Assembly: GCF_021917145.1 (NCBI RefSeq)
Contig: NC_061072.1
Coordinates: forward strand, 8,978,311 to 9,042,310
Origin: Hypomesus transpacificus
Lineage: Eukaryota; Chordata; Actinopteri; Osmeriformes; Osmeridae
DNA: 64,000 nt
Direction of reading: 5' to 3'
Shown one piece after another: positions 49,712-64,000 of the stretch (positions are counted from its first letter, which is position 1; every line of letters starts with the position of its first letter). The notes under the pieces were generated by a model. It worked only from the letters and a program-made list of their open reading frames with translations. It did no database searches and was not told where the DNA came from. A program made the position numbers and the translations under genes.

Positions 49712-52173
49712 GGTGCGCCTCCTGGTGGAGAGAACAGGATGTGGCCTCAGACCCTGGGGGGCACCACACAGTAATTGAGCATGCCCACACCCCTTGGGGC
49801 CCATTGTGATGCAACAATACTTGGCAGAGACTAAGGGTGCCGCATAACAGTATCAATTGTCAGATAATCATATACCTGGTCAAAAGTATTGCATCTGACC
49901 TGTAACAATCGACTTCTTGTCATGTCAAATGAAGCTTATTAAAATAAATGTTTGTGACTGAAAGTAAATCTTTGTTTATAAAGAAATTGTAAAACAAAGT
50001 TGATGTTTTTTTGGTATTATTCTGTAGAAATGCGGTACTTGCCAAAGTGTGAGCGTCTCCACGCTTCAACAAGACAGTAAGCAGCAGCCGGCCTCGCTCA
50101 GACATGTGAACACGTTACAAGTCTAAACAAGTCTAGACAGTTGCAACACCGATTGTGACATCACAGAATTGCGACGTTTTGGCGAAATACACGATTTTGT
50201 TATGCTGATAAAGGGCCGTAATCACATTATATATCCCCCCCCCCCCTCCACCCCCATATATTGATATAAAAAATATACATAAGATATAAATGTGCTACTC
50301 TATGACAGGCAACCACGCACACTATGCAAAATTATCATATAAATAAAATGTATCATATTCATAACTTAACGTAAAACGTTTTCATGGGGGACCTCAGACT
50401 CCCCATCAGATTTCGTCCCCAATGTTGAATCCACGGCTACGGCCATAAGCTGATTAGTTCAAGTTTTCTGCAAAGAGAGTATGCTTATGCGTTATCTGCC
50501 ACAGAGTGTCGCCATAGTCTTGTAAACATGGAGTTGCGGCTGAAGGTTGCTTAATTGGTCAAGCTTTGTCTTGGTCATCAGTACTGACTGACGTGTAGAA
50601 TTAATGTTGATTTTGTCGATCAGTTTACTTTTTCTTACGTCACTTTCAGAAATTCAGGACAGAATAATACAGTATTAGTTTAACATATTATATTCAATAA
50701 TTGTTAACACCATTAGTTGCAAGGTAATCAACGGATGACATTTTTATGTAATATGTAAGAGTTACATTTGAAATTTGTTGGTTTACTGTTTCATTTCAAG
50801 ATCAGTCGATTGCATCTGCCGTGGAAATATGTTAGCTCCGAGTTCTCTATTCTACTTTCACGCGCACGATAAATATAAAGGCGGCTGGACAGCGCCTTGT
50901 AGACAAATACTCTACCAGCACGATACCAGCAGAGGGAGTAGCTAATGTTTGTGGGTTGGTGAGTGACGTCAACCAGAGTTGTTGTTCCAGGTCCTGTGCG
51001 CATCTATCTCACTCTAAAGCTCCGTCAGTGCGGCCAAAAGCAGCGGACAGAACCCTCGCGTGCTGGGATAACCATTTCTTTTTGCAAGTATGTTTCGCTG
51101 TATTTCAGTGGCGTGATGCCGTTATCGTCTATGCAAAATCCATTCTAAAAGGTATGTGCGACTTTGGACATTTTAAAGGTGCCTTATGCTGAAATCATCT
51201 GCATTTTATTTGAGAATAATAGTGGAATATATCAGAAAATATCGGGTCGTCACTTTTTTCATGGGGTGAATGATAATTAAAAATCAGTCTTTGGCTTCAA
51301 CAGTGCATGTCAAGATTTTACTTGCAGCTGTATTATGTTTTCCAAATTATGTAAAACTGCGTGTTTCTATATGTTTCATGTCACATCAACGGGATTATAT
51401 TTCTCTAGTAATTCCCATACCGGTCTAACGCTATATGTACACATACTGAATAGATATGGCTTGTACAATATTATACTGGAAATCAATCTGCCTTGAGAAG
51501 CCCATTTTGGTTTAGCAGTCTTAAAAGGATTAGAGACTGTAGAAGGAAACGTGCAAGGAGAGCAACCTAGTCCGGCCACCCAATTAGCTGCTGTAAACTG
51601 AAGCTTCATATTAGACCCAGAGCATTTATTTCCCTTATTTTTAATTAAAAAATGATATCCCTGTCATGACTGGGCCTACACTTGATGACTTCTAAAACCA
51701 ACACTCATATATACCGATATACATTTATTAAATGAGTCTCTGACAACTGTGTTGTCAGTGTCATGTGCAAGATATATAATCTGTAGACTCGTATTAATGG
51801 GACTTTAATTGCAAGGAGGAATTGACATGGACTATTCTGATTAGACTGAAAACACAGTTGTTTCAGTGTGTTTAGCAGTGTCTTGATCAGCAGTCATTAA
51901 TTTGTGTTGACATATTGGTTTACCTATCTAAAGTTGACCACCTATAATGATAGCATGTCAAAGCCCCCAAGTGCAGTTTAATGGAGGACTCCCCCCCCCC
52001 CCCCCTTTGTCTTCCTCAGAAACTTTAACTAAGCTTTCTATTTGTGTTTTGATAAGGTGTTCAAGCCTGCTGACCTCCACATTTTAAGAAGGTGCAAATG
52101 CCAAAAACCATTAAAAGGGACTACCCTTTGAATCTGCTACCTCATCTGAGCAGGTGAGAAACTACACTTCGCC
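49712..52173. other. intergenic and 5' UTR of arl4d
   Basis: Contains C-rich homopolymer runs (near 50228 and 51992), the arl4d core promoter near 50.87 kb, a noncoding first exon and an intron of about 1.2 kb. The acceptor of the coding exon is probably at 52151. No other gene was seen. Confidence 0.5.
50868..50971 (+). promoter_or_regulatory. arl4d: arl4d promoter: TATA box, first donor and CRE
   Basis: A TATA box (gataaatataaagg) lies at 50868-50882. A good splice donor follows at 50959 (gttg|gtgagt), which suggests a noncoding first exon of roughly 50 bases. A perfect palindromic CRE, TGACGTCA, lies at 50964-50971, just inside the intron. cAMP control is only suggested. Confidence 0.5.
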
Positions 52174-52779
52174 ATGGGGAACCAGCTGACCGAGATGGCT
52201 CCCAATACTTCCTTTCTGCCCGGCTTCCAGTCCCTGCATGTGGTGGTCATCGGCCTCGACTCGGCTGGCAAGACCTCGTTGCTCTACAGGCTGAAGCTGA
52301 AGGAGTTTGTCAAAACGATTCCAACCAAAGGCTTCAACACGGAGAAGATAAAAGTGGCGGTTGGCAGTTCCCGAGCCATCAGCTTTCAGGTGTGGGATGT
52401 AGGAGGTCAGGAGAAGCTGCGGCCCTTGTGGAAGTCCTACACCAGGAGAACGGACGGCATGGTGTTTGTGGTGGACTCCACCGAGGTGGAGCGCATGGAG
52501 GAGGCCAAGGTGGAGCTCCACAAGATCACTCGCACCTCAGAGAACCAGGGAGTGCCCGTGTTGGTGCTGGCCAACAAGCAGGACCTGGCCTCGGCCCTCT
52601 CTGTGGGCGAGGTGGAGAAAGTTCTGGCTGTCCAGGAACTGAACGCGTCCACTCTGCGCCATGTTCAGAGCTGTAGCGCTGTGGACGGACAGGGCCTTCA
52701 GACAGGTCTGGAGAAACTCTATGAGATGATCCTGAAAAGGAAGAAGACGGTGAAGCACAGCAAAAACCGGAAAAGATGA
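52174..52779 (+). CDS. arl4d: ADP-ribosylation factor-like 4D
   Basis: A single coding exon of 201 aa, as usual for ARL4 genes. ARL4D is a small GTPase of the plasma membrane and nucleus that recruits the ARNO/cytohesin exchange factors and so affects ARF6 and actin. Gly2 of MGNQLTEM allows N-myristoylation. GTP-binding motifs: P-loop GLDSAGKTS (27-35), the switch I Thr in [24 protein letters not shown] of switch II, and NKQD for guanine. The C terminus ends in the basic tail [14 protein letters not shown], the nuclear and membrane signal of the ARL4 group. The opening NQLTEMAPN and the neighbours favour 4D over 4A or 4C. The 3' UTR runs to AATAAA at 53310. Confidence 0.96.
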   Translation: MGNQLTEMAPNTSFLPGFQSLHVVVIGLDSAGKTSLLYRLKLKEFVKTIPTKGFNTEKIKVAVGSSRAISFQVWDVGGQEKLRPLWKSYTRRTDGMVFVVDSTEVERMEEAKVELHKITRTSENQGVPVLVLANKQDLASALSVGEVEKVLAVQELNASTLRHVQSCSAVDGQGLQTGLEKLYEMILKRKKTVKHSKNRKR

Positions 52780-53309
52780 GCTCTCCTTCCAGTGGCCTCT
52801 AAGGAGATTGATCTTTTCCTGAGAAACTTTGAGCCAAGGTCCCTTTAATGGAGGAGGGGAGGCATTTTAGGGCAACAAAGGACTACTTCCAATTCCAGAT
52901 GGCCCCTAGGGGTCAGGAGAAATGGATTTGACCTTAATGTGACATGAAGTATTGACACGCTGTCTTTCATACTTGTGCTAGCCGTGCAGTTGCCCTTTGT
53001 CTCCAAGGACTATGTGATGGGAGAAATAGGATGAAGCTGCCACAGATTTGATCTTAAGTTCAACTCACTACCCCGTAACAAAGTATTATATTTACTTGAA
53101 CTTTTAACTCCAGTTTTTGTGTAGGAAAACAACTACTGTATGAATCAAGTGAAATGGTATTGGCTTACGATAGAATGCCAAGGCAGTTGAAGTGTTATTT
53201 ATTTTGTTAGCTTTGGAATAACAATCCTAAGTGCATTCCCCTCATACCACAGAGGCAGAAGTTCCAGTAACATTGTGTTTCTACAAGTTGTACATTTTTG
53301 TAAAGAATG

Positions 53310-53315
53310 AATAAA
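53310..53315 (+). terminator. arl4d: arl4d poly(A) signal
   Basis: AATAAA about 530 bases after the stop codon. The 3' UTR just before it has AU-rich pieces such as 'ttatttattttg'. Confidence 0.65.
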
Positions 53316-56300
53316 TCTAAGCATTGTATTGAATATTCATCGACTCTCTTCTCTCAAGTCAATATTATTGGACACGGATTAAGGTGAAATCTGATTATAA
53401 TGATTTTTTAATTTGTGCTTGTAGGTGCAATATTCTTGTGAACCCTTATTAGATAGACTAGAAAATGGCAATGGATTTTGAAGGATATGGCAAAGCTCCC
53501 ATTTGGGTCGAAATCCAATTTGAGTTAGCTGTATTTAGTGCACCATGTGATAGATGAGTTATTCAAAAACCAAATCCTGCCCTCGGGTAATAAACTGAAC
53601 TTGGCCTAGCTTTCCCCTGAGCAGAAACCTAAAAATAGGCACAATACATCATCTTACAATAGTCACTGTATGAGCAAATGAAAAGTTCTTCAGCAGTTGA
53701 GCCAGCACAGTAAAAGCATGTAATCACATATACAGTTGATGACATATAGGATTCAGTAAAGAACAGTTGAATACAGTACGAGAGGCTAAGATTCCTATTG
53801 GACAGAGAAAACTGAACAATTACAAATTGATGTATTTACATGGCTTTGAGGACGTCATGAGATGATGAACGATGCTGCCCCTGACTAATGTTTCTACATT
53901 GTGCATCAAGTTGATCGGTGTTAAGATTATAAACATATTAAAGGGCCGTTTTGTATCTGATGTCTACTCCACTCCAAATCATTGCTAAGTCAGTAAATGG
54001 GACATTATGGAAATCCCCCCCCCTCCCCAACCACACCCACAACCCCTCAAAATCCATTTACTTTGACGTCCACCTTCCATTCTGCCAGCTGCTGACTTAT
54101 CAGTATTCAGATGAATTAGTGGCATGCTTGTGAACAGGATCACAGCTGGGGGGGGGGGATTATAAACATGAGTTGATGTGTGCAACTGTTAGCAACACAT
54201 CTGGGAATCTTTTGTTTATCCAGTAGTGCGGTATTTATGCTAGTTTTGAAAGCATCACTCATGGTCACACAAAAACATAACTGTTAACCAGGAGACATGA
54301 GGGAAGAAGTCACCTAGTGTATTTTGATTGGTCAATAATATAAACAATTATCTGACTGTTCCAGGACCAGGATACACCAATCACTGCATGGCATGGTCAA
54401 TCATGACACAGCGAAATGGGGACAGTGATCTTTGATGAATGGAATTGAAAGGATCCATGTATTAAAAGTGATCTTGTAATACGATCTGCTGAGAGCATTA
54501 ATTAATACAAAGTTAATACAACTCAGAAGAGCCCCGACCAACCAAGCAACACACACACACTGTTGTCAGTGTAGTCAACAGAGGAGATTTCATATGTCTA
54601 CAAACATGCACTCATCCGTTGTCTTATGTAAAATGTTATTGGGTTTATTATGTGCTTCATTTTGTCAGGTCACGCTCTCCAAAGTCTGTTTTGTTGTTGT
54701 TGTTTGAGTGCACTCAACCGCAGAGGAATCCATTTGGCAGTTGGAACATTGGGCACGTCTATCTGTTCTATCTGCAAGTAATTAATGGCTTTGAAAGTAT
54801 TTTGGAGCGTTCAAATGCTAGTCTGTTTCTACACCACCTGCCGATTTCGAGAAAAGGAAATCAAGCAATGCTTATTCCACCAAGACTATTGACAATCCAA
54901 TGCTTTTTGTCATTAATCCATCTTTGTTTTCTACTTACAGTAAATTACAATTATCCAATTTTTTTCATCTGTCTCAGATTCCGTAACATAAGCCCATCGC
55001 TCAATTAGTTAAACTCCAAATATGATGTTATGCAATGATTACACACTACCCTTTGCACAACAACAATTTAGATTCCATGCATTGTTTCAGTGTAGGGCGT
55101 CAGTTGGTATTCTAAGGACACAACATGCGGCTCTGAGACAATGTGACAGGTAATGAGTCATGCATTGCTAACATACAAGGACATCCAACGCTAGCTTGAC
55201 TTTAATCGCCACCGCAGACTATGGTGTTGCAGCCTCTCCAGATAGTAAAACACACCAGGATCGCAACCTCTACGATCTCACCTTCCCCATTATGCATGTC
55301 AACCTGCTCATTAAAACTTTCCAGGGTAACTTTGGGGACTCATCTTGACAGAGCAGCTGGTAGCTTGAATTAATTACCATCATAAGGAGAAACTGCTAAG
55401 CTAACACATATTATTAAGCAATAGGGGCTATCAATCACCTAAGAGAGAATAGGAATACTAATTTGGTGACCCGTGTGAAAACTGACTGCAGGTTCATGCT
55501 CCTTCAGGGATGTTCTATCATGTTTACAGTAAACACCACACTTAAAGGGCTTGCTACATTGGTGACATGCTTAGATTCTGGAATCCTGTAGCGGTTCTTA
55601 GAACCTGTCCCTGACACACACGCACGCACACACACACACACACACAGTGTTCTTCCCTGTCTAGTTATGAGAGATCGTACAGGGAATCTCCCTCCAACAG
55701 ATGCATCCCTAGAATCCTGAAGCAAGCCTGGTGCTGTGGTTTATTACCAGACAGATCCCCTCTCTGGTGTTCCTACTGTTACTCTGAGTTACCACTTCTT
55801 TTCAATTCTACTATTTACACACATACACTAGCTCAACATATAGGGTTTGAGTGTCTTTGTTCACTTGTTACAGAGATGCTGCAGTAAATCACCACATTTT
55901 AAAGTGAAATACATTGATCTGAAGGATTGTTTTCATTAGCAAGATTAAGATATCTAGGCATTGGTGTCTCATGTTAACCTGGAAATGAGACAGAATCAAT
56001 CGCTTGAGCTGGTATCCACCAGTGGTGTGTATCGATTGGAAGACAATTATATTCAAGCATGATTAGCATTCATTGTTGTTTTTCGTTTTTTAAATGCTAT
56101 TTCACTTGGTTGGTTGCCTTCATTTAATGACTGGTGCAGCAAGGCAGTAATACTTTGGAATGGCCCCTCAAGACAGCCTTACATGCCCCGGACACAATTA
56201 CCTATCACCACGGCAACCGTCACGCAGTTCAGTAAATCGGTGACCTAAGAGGTCAGCGGTAGGGGTTAATATGCTTTTGTGGTTGGATTTAAGTGGAGGT

Positions 56301-57417
56301 TACCCAGAGGGCATGGAGGATTAGAGAGCAGCTCTGATCAATACTAATACTTTTCTCCACACAGCCTCTGATAATATTGGTCTAAATCTGTGAGAAAACA
56401 TCTCCCCTTTCACTGAGGGGAATTAGGGGCCAAGATAACATTGCTGACATTGCAGCACACTCCTGATCATGTGATAGCATGCGTGTGTTAAATGCACTTG
56501 TGTAAGAGACTTGGACCAAGAAATTGAAGGTGTTTCCAGGAGAAAACTGTGTAACACTGCTGTTCAGAACTTAGCCACAAATACTAGCATAGCGTTAAAA
56601 TCAAATAAAATGTTATTTGTACAGCCCCTTTTAAGAGGTAATGTCAGAAGATCGGGCTTCACAGATGCCCATCAGCACCTATAACCATACCAAACCCTCA
56701 AAGAAGACAAAGAAGAAGTAAATCTCTCCATAAACCTCAGACAGAAAAAATAGACGAAACCTCTGGAGGAGCAATTCACTGAGGGGCTCTTTCCTCCAGA
56801 GCAGATCCTACAGCTTCTTTCCCAAAGGTCCATCAAACTGTCAGTCATCCCTCTGTGAGAGGACACTCGAACAGTGAGTGGGCATGAAGGAAAGAGAAAG
56901 AGGTCCCAAAGACACAGAAACCTCAGGCCATAAACTGATGAGGTTATTTACTCAGAAGCTAGGCTTCACTTGCTCTGCTTATCCTGAGTGTCGCATGTGG
57001 AATTTACAGCGGCCAATATTTCACTTTCAACCATAAATTTGAACAAGCTTGAACAAGCTACAATCATCATCTTTGCAGGTGGGGGATAATCCATATGAAA
57101 GTTGTTGTAATGAGGAGCTCTTGACCGATCAGCCACATCAATCTGTCTGGCTGGATTGCTTGTGTCTGTGTCATGTATTTGAGAGCATTATAACATGTTT
57201 TGCAGGTTTGACTGAAAACAATCCAGCCTCTCGTCCCCCAACCCCCCAAACTCCCTCAAACACACACACACACACACACACACCCACACACCCTAAATGT
57301 CTCCTGATCTTACACTTACAGGGATTACCCAAAAACCCATCTGGCGCATGCCTGGGGCTGGAGTGATTGACCTGGTGCCCAAAAGAGACAGGACACAATA
57401 ATCCTGCGATTAATGCC
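53316..57417. other. gene-poor region downstream of arl4d
   Basis: No exon is supported. I see a CA repeat near 55617-55646, an everted pair of nuclear-receptor half-sites at 56241-56255 and a CA repeat near 57258-57284. The rest is unique-looking AT-rich sequence. Confidence 0.4.
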
Positions 57418-57662
57418 ATCTACACTAGACAACCCTGGCTCCGATACCATCTACACTGGACAACCCTGGCTCCGATACCATCTACACTGGACAACCCTGG
57501 CTCCGATACCATCTACACTGGACAACCCTGGCTCCGATACCATCTACACTGGACAACCCTGGCTCCGATGCCATCTACACTGGACAACCCTGGCTCCGAT
57601 GCCATCTACATTAGACTACCCTGGCTATGATACAATCTACACTAGAGAACCCTGGCTCTGAT
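57418..57662. repeat. 31-bp minisatellite
   Basis: About eight copies of a 31-bp unit built on 'ccatctacactggacaaccc' followed by 'tggctccgata', with the outer copies more diverged. Open frames across it are repeat artefacts. Confidence 0.95.
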
Positions 57663-62267
<4,605 letters not shown>

Positions 62268-62379
62268 ATGTGGATAGTTTGAGTGGGAGAAGGAGGAGGA
62301 AGCCAGTGGAGGCATCTTGAAGAGCTAAAGATAGCACTGTGCTTCCAGGCACTCAGAGAAGCCTGGCTCTGTCAAGGTT

Positions 62380-62500
62380 ACAACATGCACACGCACAAGT
62401 AGATACACACACATGCACACTCACAAATACACACTGGCAAGCACACACACAAGCACAAAAAGACACACACACACACAAGCAGACACACACACAGGCACAG
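62380..62500. repeat. CA-rich degenerate microsatellite
   Basis: Repeated 'cacacac' blocks with 'gcacacacacaagcac' variants. Confidence 0.8.
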
Positions 62501-62765
62501 AGCCGTGCCAAGGCAAACAGAATAGGGCTTTTAAGAGAGCCCTAACTGAGTTGCATAAAGTGAAATAACTGGTGAGCTGAAAGGGTGCTTAACAGAATGA
62601 CTGAATTTACATGGTTGACTGCTATTCTTCTGGGAGGTTGTTTATGTAATGTAAATCTGTCCACAGTATATTTTCTACTCTACAGCTATCTGTTGTTTCA
62701 TTAACATTCAAAGCCTTTGGCTCTTCCAGGTTCATCCTTGGCTGTAGATTTCTATGGTCAGAACA

Positions 62766-62945
62766 CAGAGATGGCAAAAGTACACACATCCTTGATTCAA
62801 GTAGAGGTACAGATGCAGATACTCATGTATAAAAAGACTGGTAAAAATTGAAGTACTGACAACACTTTCACACAAGTTATAGTAAAGAAGTGTGAGCTAT
62901 ATACTTAAGTAGAAAGTAGCCACAACTACCTGTTTTAGTGTCACG
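62766..62945. mobile_element. hAT-like short element, second copy
   Basis: Starts with cagagatggcaaaagtac and follows the same interior as the copy at 814-1075 (agatactcatgt, aaaagactggtaaaa, cttaagtagaaagtag). The right end is lost or diverged. Confidence 0.6.
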
Positions 62946-64000
62946 CTGGTAACTGGACCTAGAGAAGCTGGCTTGCAACCACATGCTCTTGAGTTTGAAT
63001 CTCCATTCAGCCTATTGTTGTTGGCCAAACATGAAATAATTTAGCTCCCTTGTCCAACTCCAACAGAATTTTTTCTTTTTTTCAACATTTAGAAACTTTT
63101 GTTTCTGAAACTTTTTTTTTCACACACAGTGAAAAGAGATGAGAAAGATGATGCCCAAATACATATGAAAACTAAAGTAACAAGCCTAGCTTGAAAACAT
63201 TTCTGAAATAAATTAACATCTTCATTGAATATAATTCCCCAGACAACAAAATACCCATTCAGGTCAGAAATGCACCAGACTCTTTTCTCGCTTCAACCAG
63301 AACCAACTCACAAATTAAACAGACCTGGCATCAACCACCTTACATTGAAACCACACAAACGACACACAGAGACCAATTCTGGTTGGCGGCAAGTTCAACA
63401 CGTCTAGTCAATCTAACCCAGGTAATGAATACAAGCTTGTGTTTATAGATAGCTCTGAACTCGTGAACAGCTCTAAAAAGGGACCCAGTTCCAAACCTAT
63501 AATCACTGCCTGAGTATGGGCCTGTCCTCTTACCGCCATGATCAATACTTTTATTGGTCCCGTCCTCATTCGATCTCTGCGTATCGCACGTGCCCCATGT
63601 GCAATTGAAATTTGAACATGTATGAAGGGATGTTTTGTATTCTCAGCAAAAAGGAGTCATTTGATTTTCAAGTTAGATAAGAACACTTGAATCGGCTAGC
63701 TTACACGTTCAGATTTACGACGCACACATTTCATTACCATTTCTAAGGCTAATCATGCTTTGTTGTGCTCCGTTGTTTTGCTCATTCCTCATCGAGGGAT
63801 TATCTTGTCATCCCTACAATTTCATTCTTGACTGCAAAAGCAATTTGACAGATTTTCTCATCACAGAACGGCATTTCGAAAAGACTAATTGTGTCTTTCC
63901 TAGCCATTTTCTCCCGTCAGTCAAAGAAAATGAGCCCTTTAGTACATTTCTTTATTCATCCATGACAACATCAGTGTTGTGTGTTCCCACATATCTCAAA
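62946..64000. other. no gene seen
   Basis: Unique-looking AT-rich sequence to the end of the window; only short frames without support. Confidence 0.4.

Noticed and set aside
49656-49856. 66-codon minus frame starting MILLCGTL
   Set aside because: It overlaps the proposed ccdc200 first exon in another frame and has no splice partners.
57367-57661. Repeat-protein frames over the 31-bp array
   Set aside because: Different frames are open only because each satellite frame lacks stops; no start context or neighbours.
62940-63010. tRNA-like text (gagtttgaatctcc as a B-box)
   Set aside because: No convincing A-box, anticodon stem or acceptor pairing; at most a worn SINE head.

Overview
The window is nuclear DNA of a ray-finned (teleost) fish. 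The genes are intron-rich with GT-AG splice sites and mostly short introns. Fish-type interspersed repeats (Tc1/mariner, hAT-like and short non-autonomous elements) and many microsatellites and minisatellites fill the rest. Exons below were assembled by eye from reading frame, splice-site phase and remembered vertebrate relatives. Every multi-exon model given closes in frame.

Layout: (1) 1-5.9 kb holds repeats and no gene I can support. (2) 5.97-8.55 kb, minus strand, is an unrecognised six-exon gene (623 aa). (3) 11.8-12.9 kb, plus, is a tachykinin precursor (tac4), tail to tail with kat7 (13.5-17.7 kb, minus). (4) 18.6-23.6 kb, plus, carries ptges3l followed by aarsd1. (5) 26.3-32.1 kb holds two glucose-6-phosphatase catalytic-subunit genes arranged head to head. 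(6) psme3 (34.0-36.5 kb, minus) and nbr1 (36.8-43.6 kb, plus) share a promoter interval of about 0.3 kb. (7) tmem106a (46.1-48.0 kb, plus) converges on a small four-exon gene on the minus strand (48.9-49.7 kb), which I propose is a fish ccdc200. (8) arl4d is a single coding exon at 52.2-52.8 kb. (9) 52.8-64 kb is a gene-poor stretch with satellites and scattered repeats.

The order g6pc1, aarsd1/ptges3l, nbr1, tmem106a, ccdc200, arl4d matches human 17q21.31. kat7/tac4 matches 17q21.33, so the window joins two nearby parts of the human chromosome 17 synteny group. BRCA1, the head-to-head partner of NBR1 in mammals, is not present here; psme3 takes that place.

The genes are not one pathway. They cover chromatin acetylation (kat7), neuropeptide signalling (tac4), Hsp90 co-chaperone and tRNA editing functions (ptges3l, aarsd1), glucose release (g6pc pair), protein turnover (psme3, nbr1) and membrane or trafficking roles (tmem106a, arl4d). 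The most notable signals are a 250-bp block of about 98% identity inside otherwise diverged g6pc copies, a 16-G run at the 3' splice site of a tac4 exon that controls a peptide cleavage site, the candidate fish ccdc200, and the unrecognised gene at 6-8.5 kb.
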